Source: Nymphaea colorata
Taxonomy: Eukaryota > Streptophyta > Magnoliopsida > Nymphaeales > Nymphaeaceae
NCBI RefSeq assembly: GCF_008831285.2
Contig: NC_045140.1
Span: 8,740,505-8,804,504 of the forward strand
Length of the DNA: 64,000 nucleotides
Reading direction: 5' to 3'
Shown here: piece after piece, positions 1 to 10,479 of the stretch
How the letters are laid out: every line of letters starts with the position of its first letter
How positions within the stretch are numbered: position 1 is the first letter of the stretch
Program-made: the position numbers and the translations under genes
The notes under the pieces: generated by a model
The model's database searches: none
The model's input: only the letters and a program-made list of their open reading frames with translations
Told to the model about the DNA's origin: nothing

Positions 1-830
1 AAAAAGAAAGGTAGTGGATTTCCAAAGCCTGCTTTCTAAATGCCTTTCCCCATATAAAAATGTTATTTTATAAGTATGCCCATGACTTTAATTAATTCGG
101 CTTTACTAATCAAAATTATTTAAAGCCTAATGGGATGTGCTTCAAAATAGCGATGAATTGTGAAAATGAAATTTTGTAGTGAACCAGTTTTAATACAGTC
201 AACGCGAGTCTCGTGATCGACTGTTCTGGTTGTTCTTTCACTAATTTGGCATACGAACTTGTTGGCATATGAATCATACGCCTCTTTTACCTAAAGAATT
301 AATGGTGGTGAGCTTTCAAGGGGGAGAAAAAGAGGAAAAAACAGCAAGCTTTTGATTCTATTATAACTCAGCTTTATCTCCTTCAGCATTCCGTCTCGGT
401 TTTCACTTCTTTCCACTATGGCTTATTACGAGCAATCCCATTGATCAATTAAATATCTCTGACACAGACATTGCTCTACTGTTAGTTCTGTTAAATATTT
501 ATGAAGTTCACTACGTTATTGTACTGATTTTTACTATGGCCAGCCGCCACAGGAAATAACAATACTGATTGTATATCCAGAATTCATTGCAATGTCCTCT
601 AGTGTTTACGTTTCCTGTATATATGAATCAAACTAGGAGTGAGATCTGCAGTAGAGTCACCAAAAAAGGAATTAACAGTAATCCACCTTGAGTTATGTGT
701 AAGGATGAAATTTAAAAGAGGTGGGGAGGGAACTATCAGTAACTGCTACTACAAGGGCCAGGTGTAGCAATGTTCCATACGGGGAGGAAGCCATAAAAGG
801 AAAGACAGGATTATGATAGTGTAATGGAAA
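1..830. repeat. Right arm of a quasi-palindrome (left arm outside the window)
   Basis: This stretch corresponds to the right arms at 17985-18825 and 37387-38220. Its inverted partner in unit A lies at the far end of the unit (17055-17910). The adjacent partner would lie just before base 1 if another unit precedes the window. A segment of about 55 bp inside the arm near 200 is missing here compared with unit B (18196-18255). Confidence 0.75.
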
Positions 831-1515
831 ACAGCATAGATGATTAACCTCAATCGGTATATTTTCTTGCAATTAGTTCAGAATAGCTACCTAAAGAGAA
901 ATATTGGTTGCTATAACGTGCCTTGTTTGAGTATAATGGTCCACTAAATAATAGGCATATTCTTTACTTGAGAACTTGTTTACCAATGTTAAGAAGCCAA
1001 GAAAATGTGCCCTCGTTTTAATCCACAGCAACATTTCATATACATTGAATATTGACTCCTTATAGGACACTAGAACTGTAGAGTTTTACTTCTCCTTCTA
1101 TTCTATATAGCTTCATGGCCAAATCATCTGCATCAACTTTTTTGAAGAGGAGAAAGGAGAAAATAACTTTCAGGTTTCGAGAGAAACACATTAATTACAT
1201 TTTCATCATGGTATTTGATGATGTTTAAGGATATTCTAGAAGTGCGGTATGTATGTAATTATCAAGGTCATGCTTTGATGTCCCCCTCCCACCTGCTTGC
1301 GAAAGTTTTGATCAGCCGGCGGTGAAGCTGCCAGAAAATTCTGGCTGAAGGATGCTAGTTGAAAATTTTAAATTTGTAAAGGGTGTTAATATGTAGATGA
1401 GAAAAATGACCTTGAAGTACCAACATGCAAATAAACACTTTTTGTGGACAAGTTATGCAAAACTAGAAGGGCCTGTTGGCCTTGAAAATTCTTTCTATAT
1501 AGAGAAAATCCAACA

Positions 1516-2010
1516 TCTCCCCTTTGGAGGAACTGTGTGGATGACAGGCTCCGCCTGCACTTGGCCAAGTTCCCACATGCCATTTACCCCAAGTCCATTG
1601 CCACTTTCCCCTCCAAGACCGAGTTTATAGCCTACAGCTACATGGCCAGGTTTGGGCTGCAGCCCAGCTACGGCCGCTGTTTCTGATCGCTGCATTTGAT
1701 GCATCAATATCATCTGCAACTTGGCACCTCAGTGTAAGCAACTCCAAGTCCAGGGAGGTCGAGGAGAATATTGCTGTGAGCTAGGCTCCTCCTTGTCACC
1801 ACCAGCAGGAACTGGGAGGGGTTCATGCTGGAACCTGGCGGGGTAGATGGGTTTAAGGGTGGCGTGCTACATTCTACTATCAATCAGGTAGGGTTACATA
1901 GGTAGCAAGAGAGGTTTTGGTTGTGGGATGTGGTTACTCCCGCATGGAGATTGCATACCGTCTCTGTGAGCATGGTGCTTGGATGTCCATTGTTGTCATG
2001 AATCCCTTAA
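1516..2010 (+). pseudogene. YUCCA-type flavin monooxygenase fragment (unit A)
   Basis: A decayed piece of a plant YUCCA-like flavin monooxygenase, the family that converts indole-3-pyruvate to auxin. Readable blocks in order: DDRLRLHLAK, like the family's YDRLKLHLPK; YPKSIATFPSKTEFIAY, like the conserved P-YPSK-QF--Y segment; a middle block ending in KGGVLHST; then VLVVGCGYSRMEIAY, matching the NADPH-binding GxGxSGME motif, followed by LCEHGA-MSIVV. Only the middle of the protein is present (roughly residues 70-220 of a protein of about 400), it has stops and frame changes, and the FAD-binding N terminus is absent. No intron interrupts it, consistent with part of one exon. The SG of the NADPH motif has become SR here. 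Confidence 0.8.
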
Positions 2011-2149
2011 AGTACCAGGCTTTCTACTGTATCTTCTCTTTTAGTGAGTAAAAGCATAGTTTCCGCTGACATCCAAACACACATTTTGTCTCCTAAAAGC
2101 GATCAAAAGTACTGTCACCCAACCACATGCTAAAGGTAGCTTGATTGTC

Positions 2150-2335
2150 GAATGATGAGATAGATTATGAGTTTTTTAATATTTTAGAACTTCCTAAATC
2201 AACAACAACTACTACTAATACTGCTACTACTACTGCTTGTGGGTTGGATAGTTAGGAAAGAGACCAGCAACAAGGCAAGCAAGGTCAATCGCTTGAGCCA
2301 TTTTCCTCTAAAGACGAATTGCTCTTGAGTTGAGG
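2150..2335 (+). other. Unknown coding-like fragment, Thr-rich (unit A)
   Basis: Translates as YEFFNILELP, a Thr-rich run made by a (act)n stretch, then a Gln/Glu-rich segment (ERDQQQGK), followed in another frame by ELRKWLSEEW. I do not recognise the source gene. A G to T change has introduced a stop (gttaggaa, where unit B has gtgaggaa). Downstream, GKGGFRVRAYAVKKD near 2530-2580 may be another piece of the same unknown gene. Confidence 0.35.
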
Positions 2336-3034
2336 AAATGGCTTAGTGAAGAATGGGTTCTAAATAGGCAATTTATAGGAAGAGGAAGGCTGTCTAGGTG
2401 GAGCAAAAAAAAGGAATTAAGCAGCGGCTCTAATTTATTTTAAGAAAAAAAATTGAAAAAAAAAGAAAGAAAGTTGAGGTGTTTCTAATTCTGATAAGGT
2501 AGAGTCCACTGTCAAGCCTGTTAAGGAAGATGGGTAAAGGAGGTTTCCGTGTTAGAGCCTATGCAGTTAAGAAGGATGAAAAAGAATCTTGCAGCATTAA
2601 TGAAGATTAATGGAATTGTTCTTCTCTGGGGAGAAATCTAGTAGTGGGTAAATAAATATGACATATTATTAACGTTGATGCACGCGTGGAACTTAGGAAA
2701 TTAAGTTATAAAATATAATATAAGCATGAAAATTAGGAAAGATTAGGCGATTCAGCAATTCAACCAAGTTGACAGTGAAATGAAAAAAAAATGTAGCCAA
2801 CATTTTCAAAAGAATGAAAGTCAAATGTGGAAAAAAATTTCGTTGATTATTATTTTTATTTTTTTTTATTTCTGGGCAACTTACTTACACTTTCATAATA
2901 AGATATTAGGTGTACAAGGGCCCATATGAGGTGGAACAAAGAGGCCACTATTTTCTTTTAAAGAGCAGACATGTGATATTTGTAAACTCCAATGGCCAAA
3001 AGTAACAAGAATGCTCATTTAATCTTTGACAATT

Positions 3035-5257
3035 TTATATTTTGAAATTTAAGTACAAAATATGACTAACATTTGGAAAAATATAATCTTTAGGTAACCA
3101 GTGGATGTTCTCTTGAGCAGTAGTGGGTGGTCCTGTTTTAGAATATAAAAAGGAGTTTTCATCAAATATAATATGTCTAGAAATAGTGACCCGCTTGGTC
3201 AAGGGATTGTAACATATGTAGCCTTTAAAGTATTTTGGGAATCCAAGAAAGACACACGCATGAGACTTTGGAGCAAGTTTTGATTTAAGCAGTAGTGGGT
3301 GGTCATGTTTTAGAATATAAAAAGGAGTTTTCATCAAATATAATATGTCTTGAAATAGTCACCCGCTAGGTCAAGGGATTGTAACATATGTAGCCTTTAA
3401 AGAATTTTGGGTATCCAAGAAAGACACACGCATGAGACTTTGGAGCAAGTTTTGATTTATTTCGAGAACTTGCTAATGATAAGCAGTACATCCAAAAACT
3501 TTAAGATCCACCAGTTGAGGCTTAGTACCAAGAAGTTTCTTGTATGGAGTTGATTCTTGTGCACTGATCGACAACTTATTAATAATATAGACTGCCATTC
3601 TAAAAGCATCAGTAAAAAATAAGCTGGCATGCAAGCATTAATAAGCATAGTAAGTCCAATTTCAATAGTGTGGCAGTGTTTTCGTTCTGCTACACCATTT
3701 TGCTGTGTATAAAGACATAAAAGTCTTCTTTGCAAGCTTCTTAGCTAAAGTACAAACAAAACAAAAATGCTCTTTAGGCATTGAGTCAGCAGCAATATAC
3801 GTAGATGATGTCATGCAATTCAATAAAGAGTTACTTACATGTCCCAAACGTTCATGCCAAAGCTTAAAGGTATATTGAAGAACTTGAGATACATTATTGA
3901 AACAGAAATATAAGCATTGCATGTCTGCAATTTATTTCCAACACGCAGTTTTCTTTCAACAGTGCTAGTACATGCATGAAGCCCATCCTTAAGCCATACC
4001 TGGCGCATTATTTTCCCCGTCTACATTTTCTTGACAGAAAAATCATGAGGCGTACATTCTATTTTGTAATTATTATCTCTAGTGAACTTAGCAACAGAAA
4101 GTAGATTCTTATGAACCATATAAACATGAAGAACATTCTTTAACTCAAAAATTTCATGCTTGGATGGTAAAGATATGTTACTGATGCTTCTAATGGATAG
4201 TTTTTCTCAACTGCCAACAGTAACAGAATTGCAACCATGATAAGGGGATTTACCTTCCATAGATTGATCACAGTTTGTCATATGAAGGAACGCACTCGTA
4301 TCCGGATACCATTCTAGATTGTTATCTATCACATTAGGTAAGGAGGTTGATGATGAGGCAGAGAGCCATGACCATAAAAGCTTTTGGAATATCATAACAC
4401 TGAGGAGCGTTGTGACCCTTGCAACCACAGTATTGGCAAATAACAGTGAAAGACATTTTATAGTTAGAAATATTACCGCGGCCTCCATTATACCCACGAC
4501 CTCTATTGTTCAAACGTTCTCCATTGTACAAACCAAAGTTGCTGCGACCACTACCGTTGTATGAATTATAGTTGCTGCGACCACCACCATTCTGGTCTCC
4601 TCTTCCTCTTGCATAAGAGTTCCCATGGTTACCAGTTCGATGAGCAACCATAGCTACTGTTTTTGTTTCTTGAGAAATATTAAGTGGAGATGAAAGAATT
4701 TGTTGACGATTTTCTTGAGAAATGAGCATATCAAAAATTTCAGGGAAACTTTGTTGAGTCTTGAATGTAATTACGGTAGTGATGAAGACCTCATATTCAG
4801 TGGAGAGTCCGTTAAGAGTGTATAAAACCAAATCAATATCAGAGACCTTATGATTAACATCAGCTAAAGAGTCATATAAGAATGACATGATTTAAGTAAT
4901 CAACCATCATCATATTTCCTTTCTTTACATTGTCTACATCCCTTTTTAACTGAATGATTCACAAGTTAAATTGAGAAGCATATTGCTGTTCTAGAGCAAA
5001 GCCTCACATGCAGTGGAATATAACATTAATTGTGGCAGAATATGCTCGGATCCCATAACCTTAACCCAGCTTAAAGCTAAATGATCTGCCCGTTCCCATG
5101 CTTCAAAATCAAGATTTACTATGGTTTGATCTGCATCAAGAAACTCAGGAGGTGCAGTAGGGTGCCGTTGACATACCTTAGTAGCCCTTGACTCTTCATG
5201 ACGCTGGTAATTTGAGAACACAGGATAATTTGTTTGATCTAATTTGACAGATGCCAA
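3035..5257 (-). pseudogene. Copia gag-pol relic (unit A)
   Basis: In minus-strand order: a gag N terminus near 5257 (VKLDQTNYPVF), a UBN2-type gag block (NLDFEAWERADHLALSWV), NHKVSD-DLVLYTLNGLSTEY, a Gly/Asn/Tyr/Arg-rich linker, and a zinc knuckle CQYCGCKGHNAPQC (C-X2-C-X4-H-X4-C) near 4400-4450. A degraded protease motif DTSAFLHMT replaces D-S/T-GA. Then LWHERLGHVS...CFVC of the pre-integrase zinc region (3662-3922). This is followed almost at once by QQNGVAERKH, the third integrase catalytic region, so both catalytic Asp segments are gone. The end reads HACVFLGFPKYFKGYICY...ISRHIIFDE. Several stops and frameshifts are present. Confidence 0.8.
3116..3459. repeat. 172-bp tandem duplication, private to unit A
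   Basis: 3116-3287 is repeated at 3288-3459 with few differences (for example tctagaaatagtg versus tcttgaaatagtc). Units B and C have only one copy at this place. It duplicates the ACVFLGFPK...ISRHIIFDE part of the copia relic, so it arose after this unit separated. Confidence 0.9.
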
Positions 5258-5487
5258 GCTGAAAAAAACATTCCCTACGTAGTTGACGGTGCAGCAGGGC
5301 TAGGACTAAATGTTGTTGAAGATGACCAGTTTGGTGTTTCCATCGATCAAAGGCTGGGGAATGAAATAGCTGAACGCTGGCTGTCGAGCTATCATTCCTC
5401 TAAAGAAAAAAATCGATCTCTCCTTGCTGGGAACAACAGGGGATTCGGCTTCAGCAGTTGCAGGAATCTTCACAGCGATAGGTGGTA

Positions 5488-5880
5488 CTTCTAAAATTCG
5501 TACCTCTTCATTGTCTGCTCCAAAAATTATAAAAATTGGTGGGAATGTTCCTCAAAGGCAGACAAATCCAATGAGCCCCTGTTTGACATATATCACCACC
5601 GGAGCTGACAACGCCGGCAAAAATTGCAGCCGGTTCCAGGCAGGAGTGTGCTCTCTTCTGTCACTCTTGGAAATAGCTCGATCTTCTAAAATTTGTAGCT
5701 CTTCAACGCCTGTTCCAAAAATTCTGAAAATTGGTGGGGATGTTCCTCAGAGGCAAACGAATCCAACGAGCACTTGCTTGACATCTATCACCACCGAGGC
5801 TGACAACGCCAGCCAAAATCACTGCCGGTTCCAAGCAGTTGTGCGCTCTATTCTATCACTGTTGGAAACAGCTCGACCGC
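5488..5880. repeat. Tandem duplication of about 195 bp in the copia leader (unit A)
   Basis: The copy starting near cttctaaaattcgt (5490) is repeated from cttctaaaatttgt (5685), each containing caaaaatt-t-aaattggtggg and ending around cagctcgatc. It lies between the primer site and gag, in untranslated leader. Unit C retains both copies; unit B has only one intact. Confidence 0.85.
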
Positions 5881-6019
5881 TAGATGTTTAGCCGAAATTG
5901 ATTCCAATATCATGCAAAAAATTAGGCATTTATAAGACAGAAATTAGGTGTTCAAAACACCAACAATAGGACTGGTTGATTTGCATAGGGGAATCCCTCG
6001 GAGTAAAGAGAGGTTCCTG

Positions 6020-6290
6020 GAAAGAATGCTGCTCACCAGCAGTTCACTGTCTGCTCGAAGCTGGTGGAACTCTTTCGCCAGAAACAGTAACACGAACAGA
6101 AGATTGCAGAGAAATATATGGAGGCAAAATATTTTTAAATCTTGAACTCCTGGAATGAATGCTGCTCACCAGCAGTGCACAGTCTGATAGAAGCTGGTGG
6201 ATCTCTTTCGCCAAAAGCTGTTGCATGAACATAAGATAGCAGAGAAATATATGGAGGCAAAACAATTTTAAATCTTGAACAAACTGACAT
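6020..6290. repeat. Tandem duplication of about 135 bp in the copia leader (unit A)
   Basis: Two adjacent copies starting ctggaa-gaatgctgctcac (near 6017 and 6150), each ending with aatatatggaggcaaaa and ttttaaatcttgaac. This is a second, independent duplication in the same leader. It is also seen in units B (23700-23930) and C (43335-43600). Confidence 0.85.
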
Positions 6291-6446
6291 GAGATATTCC
6301 AAGGAGAGATAGAACGAATCACCAGATGATATAAGTAATCAAACAGAAACTGGAGAATAGTTGATGTTGGTGACCATTGGTGGCAACCACAGGGTAGGCA
6401 GGAGATCCCTCTGTTCTTCACAATTGCCTTTGTAGCTCTGGTACCA

Positions 6447-6734
6447 TGCAAAGAAAATAAAGCAGAAGAGGGAGCTACAAATTTTAACGTGGTTCAGCCC
6501 TGCTCTGGCTTATGTCCATGGTGAAGGTTTCTCTCTCAATCTGTCACACAGTGAGAGGGAGAGCTTTCTTTATTTAATAGATAGCTATTAAAAAACAGAT
6601 CCACATGTTTAGGATCTTGACTACAGTTTTGATCACCATCCACTATCTTAGGAAGGAGGTTGCAATTTTGATTACCATTCAATATCTTAGGAAGGGGCAG
6701 ACCTTTTTGTTCTGTTTTTATCTCTTTCTCAACA
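6447..6734 (-). repeat. 5' LTR of copia relic (unit A)
   Basis: Begins TGTTGAGAAAGAG and ends ...TTTGCA on the minus strand (TG...CA), 288 bp. It directly adjoins gctctggtacca (6435-6446, plus strand), an initiator tRNA-Met primer site with one change (tggtaccagagc instead of tggtatcagagc). It aligns with 24099-24389 and 43770-44017. Confidence 0.8.
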
Positions 6735-7157
6735 TATAGAATGTGAATTTAACCCAAACATATGTAACATTTTTTTGTCAATATATAACGAACTCAAAGT
6801 TGAGTCAAGGTAGCTGCATAAGAAAAGAAGCAGATCATCAAGGGAATCCTCTATTCTCCTTCTAGGTCAACACATTTCGGATTTCAGGCCATTTTGACAT
6901 GAATACTGTTTTAGATGAAATTGTTAGAACACCCTCCGAGTTTTGGTGAAGGATAGTTTCTGGTCATGTTTTTGTTTGTCCATCATTCCATTGCCAACCA
7001 CACTCCTATGCTTTTAAAGGTCCTTTATGAGATTATTAGTTTTCAGGTCCAGTTTTATTTCCTAATAATGGGAAATCATTTAAACACCAGCTTATCTGTT
7101 AGGTTCTTAATGTTTAAACTTCATAACACCAACCTTTCTTTTTTTTTTTTTTTGTAG

Positions 7158-7302
7158 GATTTCGAGATAGATAAAACAACAGGTTTTCAGAAGACTGTAA
7201 AGACTCAAGTGAGAAATTGTCTTTTGCTCCTAACAATAAAGCAAAAGTCGATACTGTTAAGCAGCACGCTACCGTCATACAGGAGGCAATTGCAGGTCAA
7301 TG
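7158..7302 (+). pseudogene. Exon-like host fragment with splice signals (unit A)
   Basis: Preceded by a long T tract and tttgtag, a strong plant 3' splice site. In units B and C the matching exon ends at a gtatgt donor. The donor is mutated here (gcatgt). One frame reads DFEIDKTTGFQK, and another continues as DSSEKLSFAP-NKAK-DTVKQHATVIQEAI, so a frameshift separates two protein-like stretches. I do not recognise the gene. Confidence 0.4.
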
Positions 7303-7552
7303 CATGTGTTCTAAATTACTCCAGTATATAGATATTTCCTCAAAGTTACTTCTAACTTGTGATGATCTTAGTTTTTCCACATTCTGCTAGTTCTAATATA
7401 TACTTCTTGATGGAGGAACTTGTTTGGCTAGTTAGTCAGTTTGTTACGCATTAAATTTTCTTCAATGCTTTATTTTATGTAAATTTCACTTTTGCTAGAG
7501 AAGAATATCAGCATATAATCAATCATTTTCAATTATAACATGCCCTACACAC

Positions 7553-7579
7553 ACACGCACACACACACACACACACACA
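7553..7579. repeat. (CA)n microsatellite
   Basis: Alternating ac tract with one gc interruption. It is much shorter in unit B (25243-25254) and intermediate in unit C (44869-44886), as expected for a slipping microsatellite. Confidence 0.9.
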
Positions 7580-7656
7580 GAGGCAGGGGAGAGCGAGAAT
7601 AGAAACTTCTTGGTCTAGATTGCTTGGATTAACTTATTAACCATTGATTACCCTTT

Positions 7657-7678
7657 GAATATCAGCATATAATCAATC
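7657..7678. other. Deletion scar with 22-bp templated filler (unit A)
   Basis: Here unit A jumps from the sequence matching unit B at about 25332 to that matching about 26718, losing about 1.38 kb. The join contains gaatatcagcatataatcaa plus tc, identical to 7503-7524 about 154 bp upstream and absent from this place in units B and C. Confidence 0.85.
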
Positions 7679-7679
7679 T

Positions 7680-10450
7680 CTTGTTGTCACGTTCCTCACC
7701 CATCTGTCCTTACTCTCTCTTCATACGTAGGACTTCATATGCAATAGGAAATTTGCGTGAATCTCTCACCCATTTGCTCCATTACTCAGGTATGCCTCTT
7801 TTATGTCTCGCAGTTTTTGGAAATTAGCTCAACACTGATGCTAATTCCTAGTTCTTCGGATATAATTTGCATCAGTATTTTGTGATTGGCCTTTTCTTCT
7901 TTTGGCCTTGTAATGTTAAATTTGGTAATGTGGTTGCCAATTGCCATCAATTTATGTTGAAGTTGCCTGAAATTCTTCTACATACATGACTCAGAAAAAT
8001 GAAACCAAGATAGCTTGAACTCTTGCTTTGAAAATCCTTATTTTTAACAAACTATGATTACCAAGAAGCTACTTGTCAAGGCCTCTTTACAGACATATTT
8101 GATCTCTTCACAGAAGCATATCAGAAAATGAAAACTTTGAAGGTGTTTATAAGACTATCTCTAATTGGTCTTGCATTCTTGCATGCGAACGATTGAGGGG
8201 GATTCTCTATAGGTTGCTTTAATCTCAAACAGAAGGAGTGACTGAGATTGCAGTGTGTTGTCGTCTTTGCACTGATTAAGGGGATCTAAATGCACATCTT
8301 CCTCAAAGCAGTATAATGTTCTGATAAAATCTCTTGTAGTGAAAATTGTGTAAGTGAATGAAAACTATTTGATTGCAATCTATTGAAAACACTGTGCACC
8401 GAATTGCTTCAGGGCTGCAAGGGCCTAATGGTGGCACCAGCAAAAACCAGAGGGAACTTTTGCATCTAATGAACTGTAAAAGGGTTGCTGAATGATGGTT
8501 CGGAGTAGATAAAGGCCGTCTGCAACACCATGTGATTTTTGGATATTCTGAAGTTCATGTGATTTCAAAGCATCAAAGGCACTCTCTCCAGTTTGAGAAG
8601 GCATTGAGAAAACGAAATTGTGATTCTTAGTTGAAAATCCACTTCCTTTGGATACTGCAATTCAGGATCGCGAGATTGTTCCTGTGATCAATCATCTAAA
8701 CTCTCAGCTATAACTGATCATCCATGGATGACCAAATTAAGTAGTTGGTTCCTTTTATTTCCTTTTCTTCATGGCTGGTTGCTTTCTCCCAATGAAGTGT
8801 TAACAGGATGGCATTTCTTCAGTCAATTGTACATCAATTCAAAATCAAGTTCTGCTTTTTGAGTAAACTGGCCATGTGCCAATCCAGCCAGGTCATATGA
8901 TTCTTTAACTGACGTTTTTATTCTCTCACTGTTGTTGGATGAAGTTAATTTTGTTGTCGATCATCTTTGCTAACTTTTTATTCTCCGTGAGTATGAAGAA
9001 CTTGCTGAAGATGGTAATCAGTTCTCTGCTTTGTCCTTACATTTTTCCTTTTGGTGGCTCTCATTTTAATCTTCACATGCTTTTGTATGAGAATTGGTGA
9101 GAAGAAGATTCTTCATTATGTTCTTTAACTTTGTCTTGCGACGTGTTTCAAGAAGTGCCATTGTCATATATTTTACCCTATGCACCAAATACAGTTAATT
9201 TTACCCTGCAAAAAACTACCATGTGCATCAAATAGGGTTAATTTTACCACGTTAAATTCTTCCATGCCATCAAACGGGGCCTAACAGTAGGGTTAATATG
9301 CAAATGTTTTTATGCCTACAGTTTTGCCTTCATATCCTCTGCATGTGTGTTTGCCTTCAATGTTGTTGTCACAATCATGTAATTGTTTAACTTTTTCTCT
9401 CAATTGCAATATCTGTTCTTGCGAAATGTCTAGTTGATGATAAAAAACTGCACATTATCTTTTTTCAATAAATAGGAGACATTTTTTTTGCATAACATCT
9501 AAATATAGTAACAAAATCTCTGTGTTCCCTGTAAAAATAACAAATAGCGTGTTATGAACAACGCCAAACATTGATGTTCTGCAAACTAACAATTCAATAT
9601 ATATCGACATGTACATAATTTTGACAATCATAAAACAACAACCCTGAATTTGGACCATTTTTTACTATAAAATGACTGTTGACAATTCACATTTACATGA
9701 TAACTTTGGTACTTAGAAGAGTGTGCCATTTTCACTAGCTATGGATTTGTTACAAGAAGTGATCAATATTAATTACAGCATTACACAACCTAAAAATGAT
9801 TCATAAAATTCTACAAAACCATTAAGCATGTGCATTTACAAAAATGAAATTGCAATGATAATAAGCTTTTCTCAAAGTTGAATTGTGGACAACTTGTCCC
9901 TCAAATACTACCACAAGAATGACAAGATGAAACTATATTTGCCAAATTAAGCTCCATCATCACATAGCAGCATGCTTTTAAGGCAGATCACCCGTGATAT
10001 GCAACGTGCCTTCAGGACATATATGCAAGAGAAAACATCCCTTTTCCTCTATGTTTCTCTACTCTTAGAAATTAATCCTGTTGATATGGCCCAAGCCTAA
10101 TATTCATGCCTTGGTCGCATGAACTATTCAAGTACAAACGTATGTACATGTGTTTGTTTTGCTGATTAATATGGCAGTTCCAGCAACCATTCGCTATGTC
10201 AACTGAGTGCGGGGTGTGGGTGCCGGTGCGGCACATCTCAAAAAATTTTGGTGCGGAAGTGCGGTGAGAGTCTTTTATTATATAACATATATGAAAAATA
10301 ATTGTTTATAAACCTCAAAATTATTAACTAACAAGATAAAAATTGCAATTTGCTAATCATGATATCATTGTCAATCATCAATTCAATAAGAAATATACTC
10401 TAGTTTTGTGTTCACAGAATCACAGTTCATATAGTCATACTTCATAGTCC
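7680..10450. other. No identified gene; exon-like pieces (unit A)
   Basis: Contains short stretches that look exonic but are unassigned: 7731-7789, between a tacgtag acceptor and a caggtatgc donor (TSYAIGNLRESLTHLLHYS in one frame), and REYEELAEDG near 8988-9017 followed by ggtaatc. Around 9175-9250 two imperfect copies of a tttaccct...atgca-caaata motif stand in tandem. All recur in unit B (26760-29660). No start-to-stop gene can be drawn. Confidence 0.4.
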
Positions 10451-10479
10451 ATACATCAATACATATTACATCATCAATC

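Larger units (their letters stand above)
3035..6734 (-). mobile_element. Truncated Ty1/copia element (unit A): 5' LTR, leader, gag, part of pol
   Basis: Minus-strand element read right to left: 5' LTR (6447-6734), primer site (6435-6446), a leader with two tandem duplications, gag, a protease remnant, GAG-pre-integrase zinc region, and the C-terminal end of integrase. The integrase catalytic core is deleted, and reverse transcriptase, RNase H and the 3' LTR are missing, so no target duplication can be found. The same truncated structure occurs in units B and C, so the losses came before the tandem duplication. Confidence 0.85.

Noticed and set aside
2400-3030. Possible 3' LTR for the copia relic of unit A
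   Set aside because: No sequence here resembles the 5' LTR at 6447-6734, so the element is treated as truncated.
7553-7579. Short direct repeats that might suggest a CRISPR-like array
   Set aside because: Plain dinucleotide microsatellite in a plant nuclear context.
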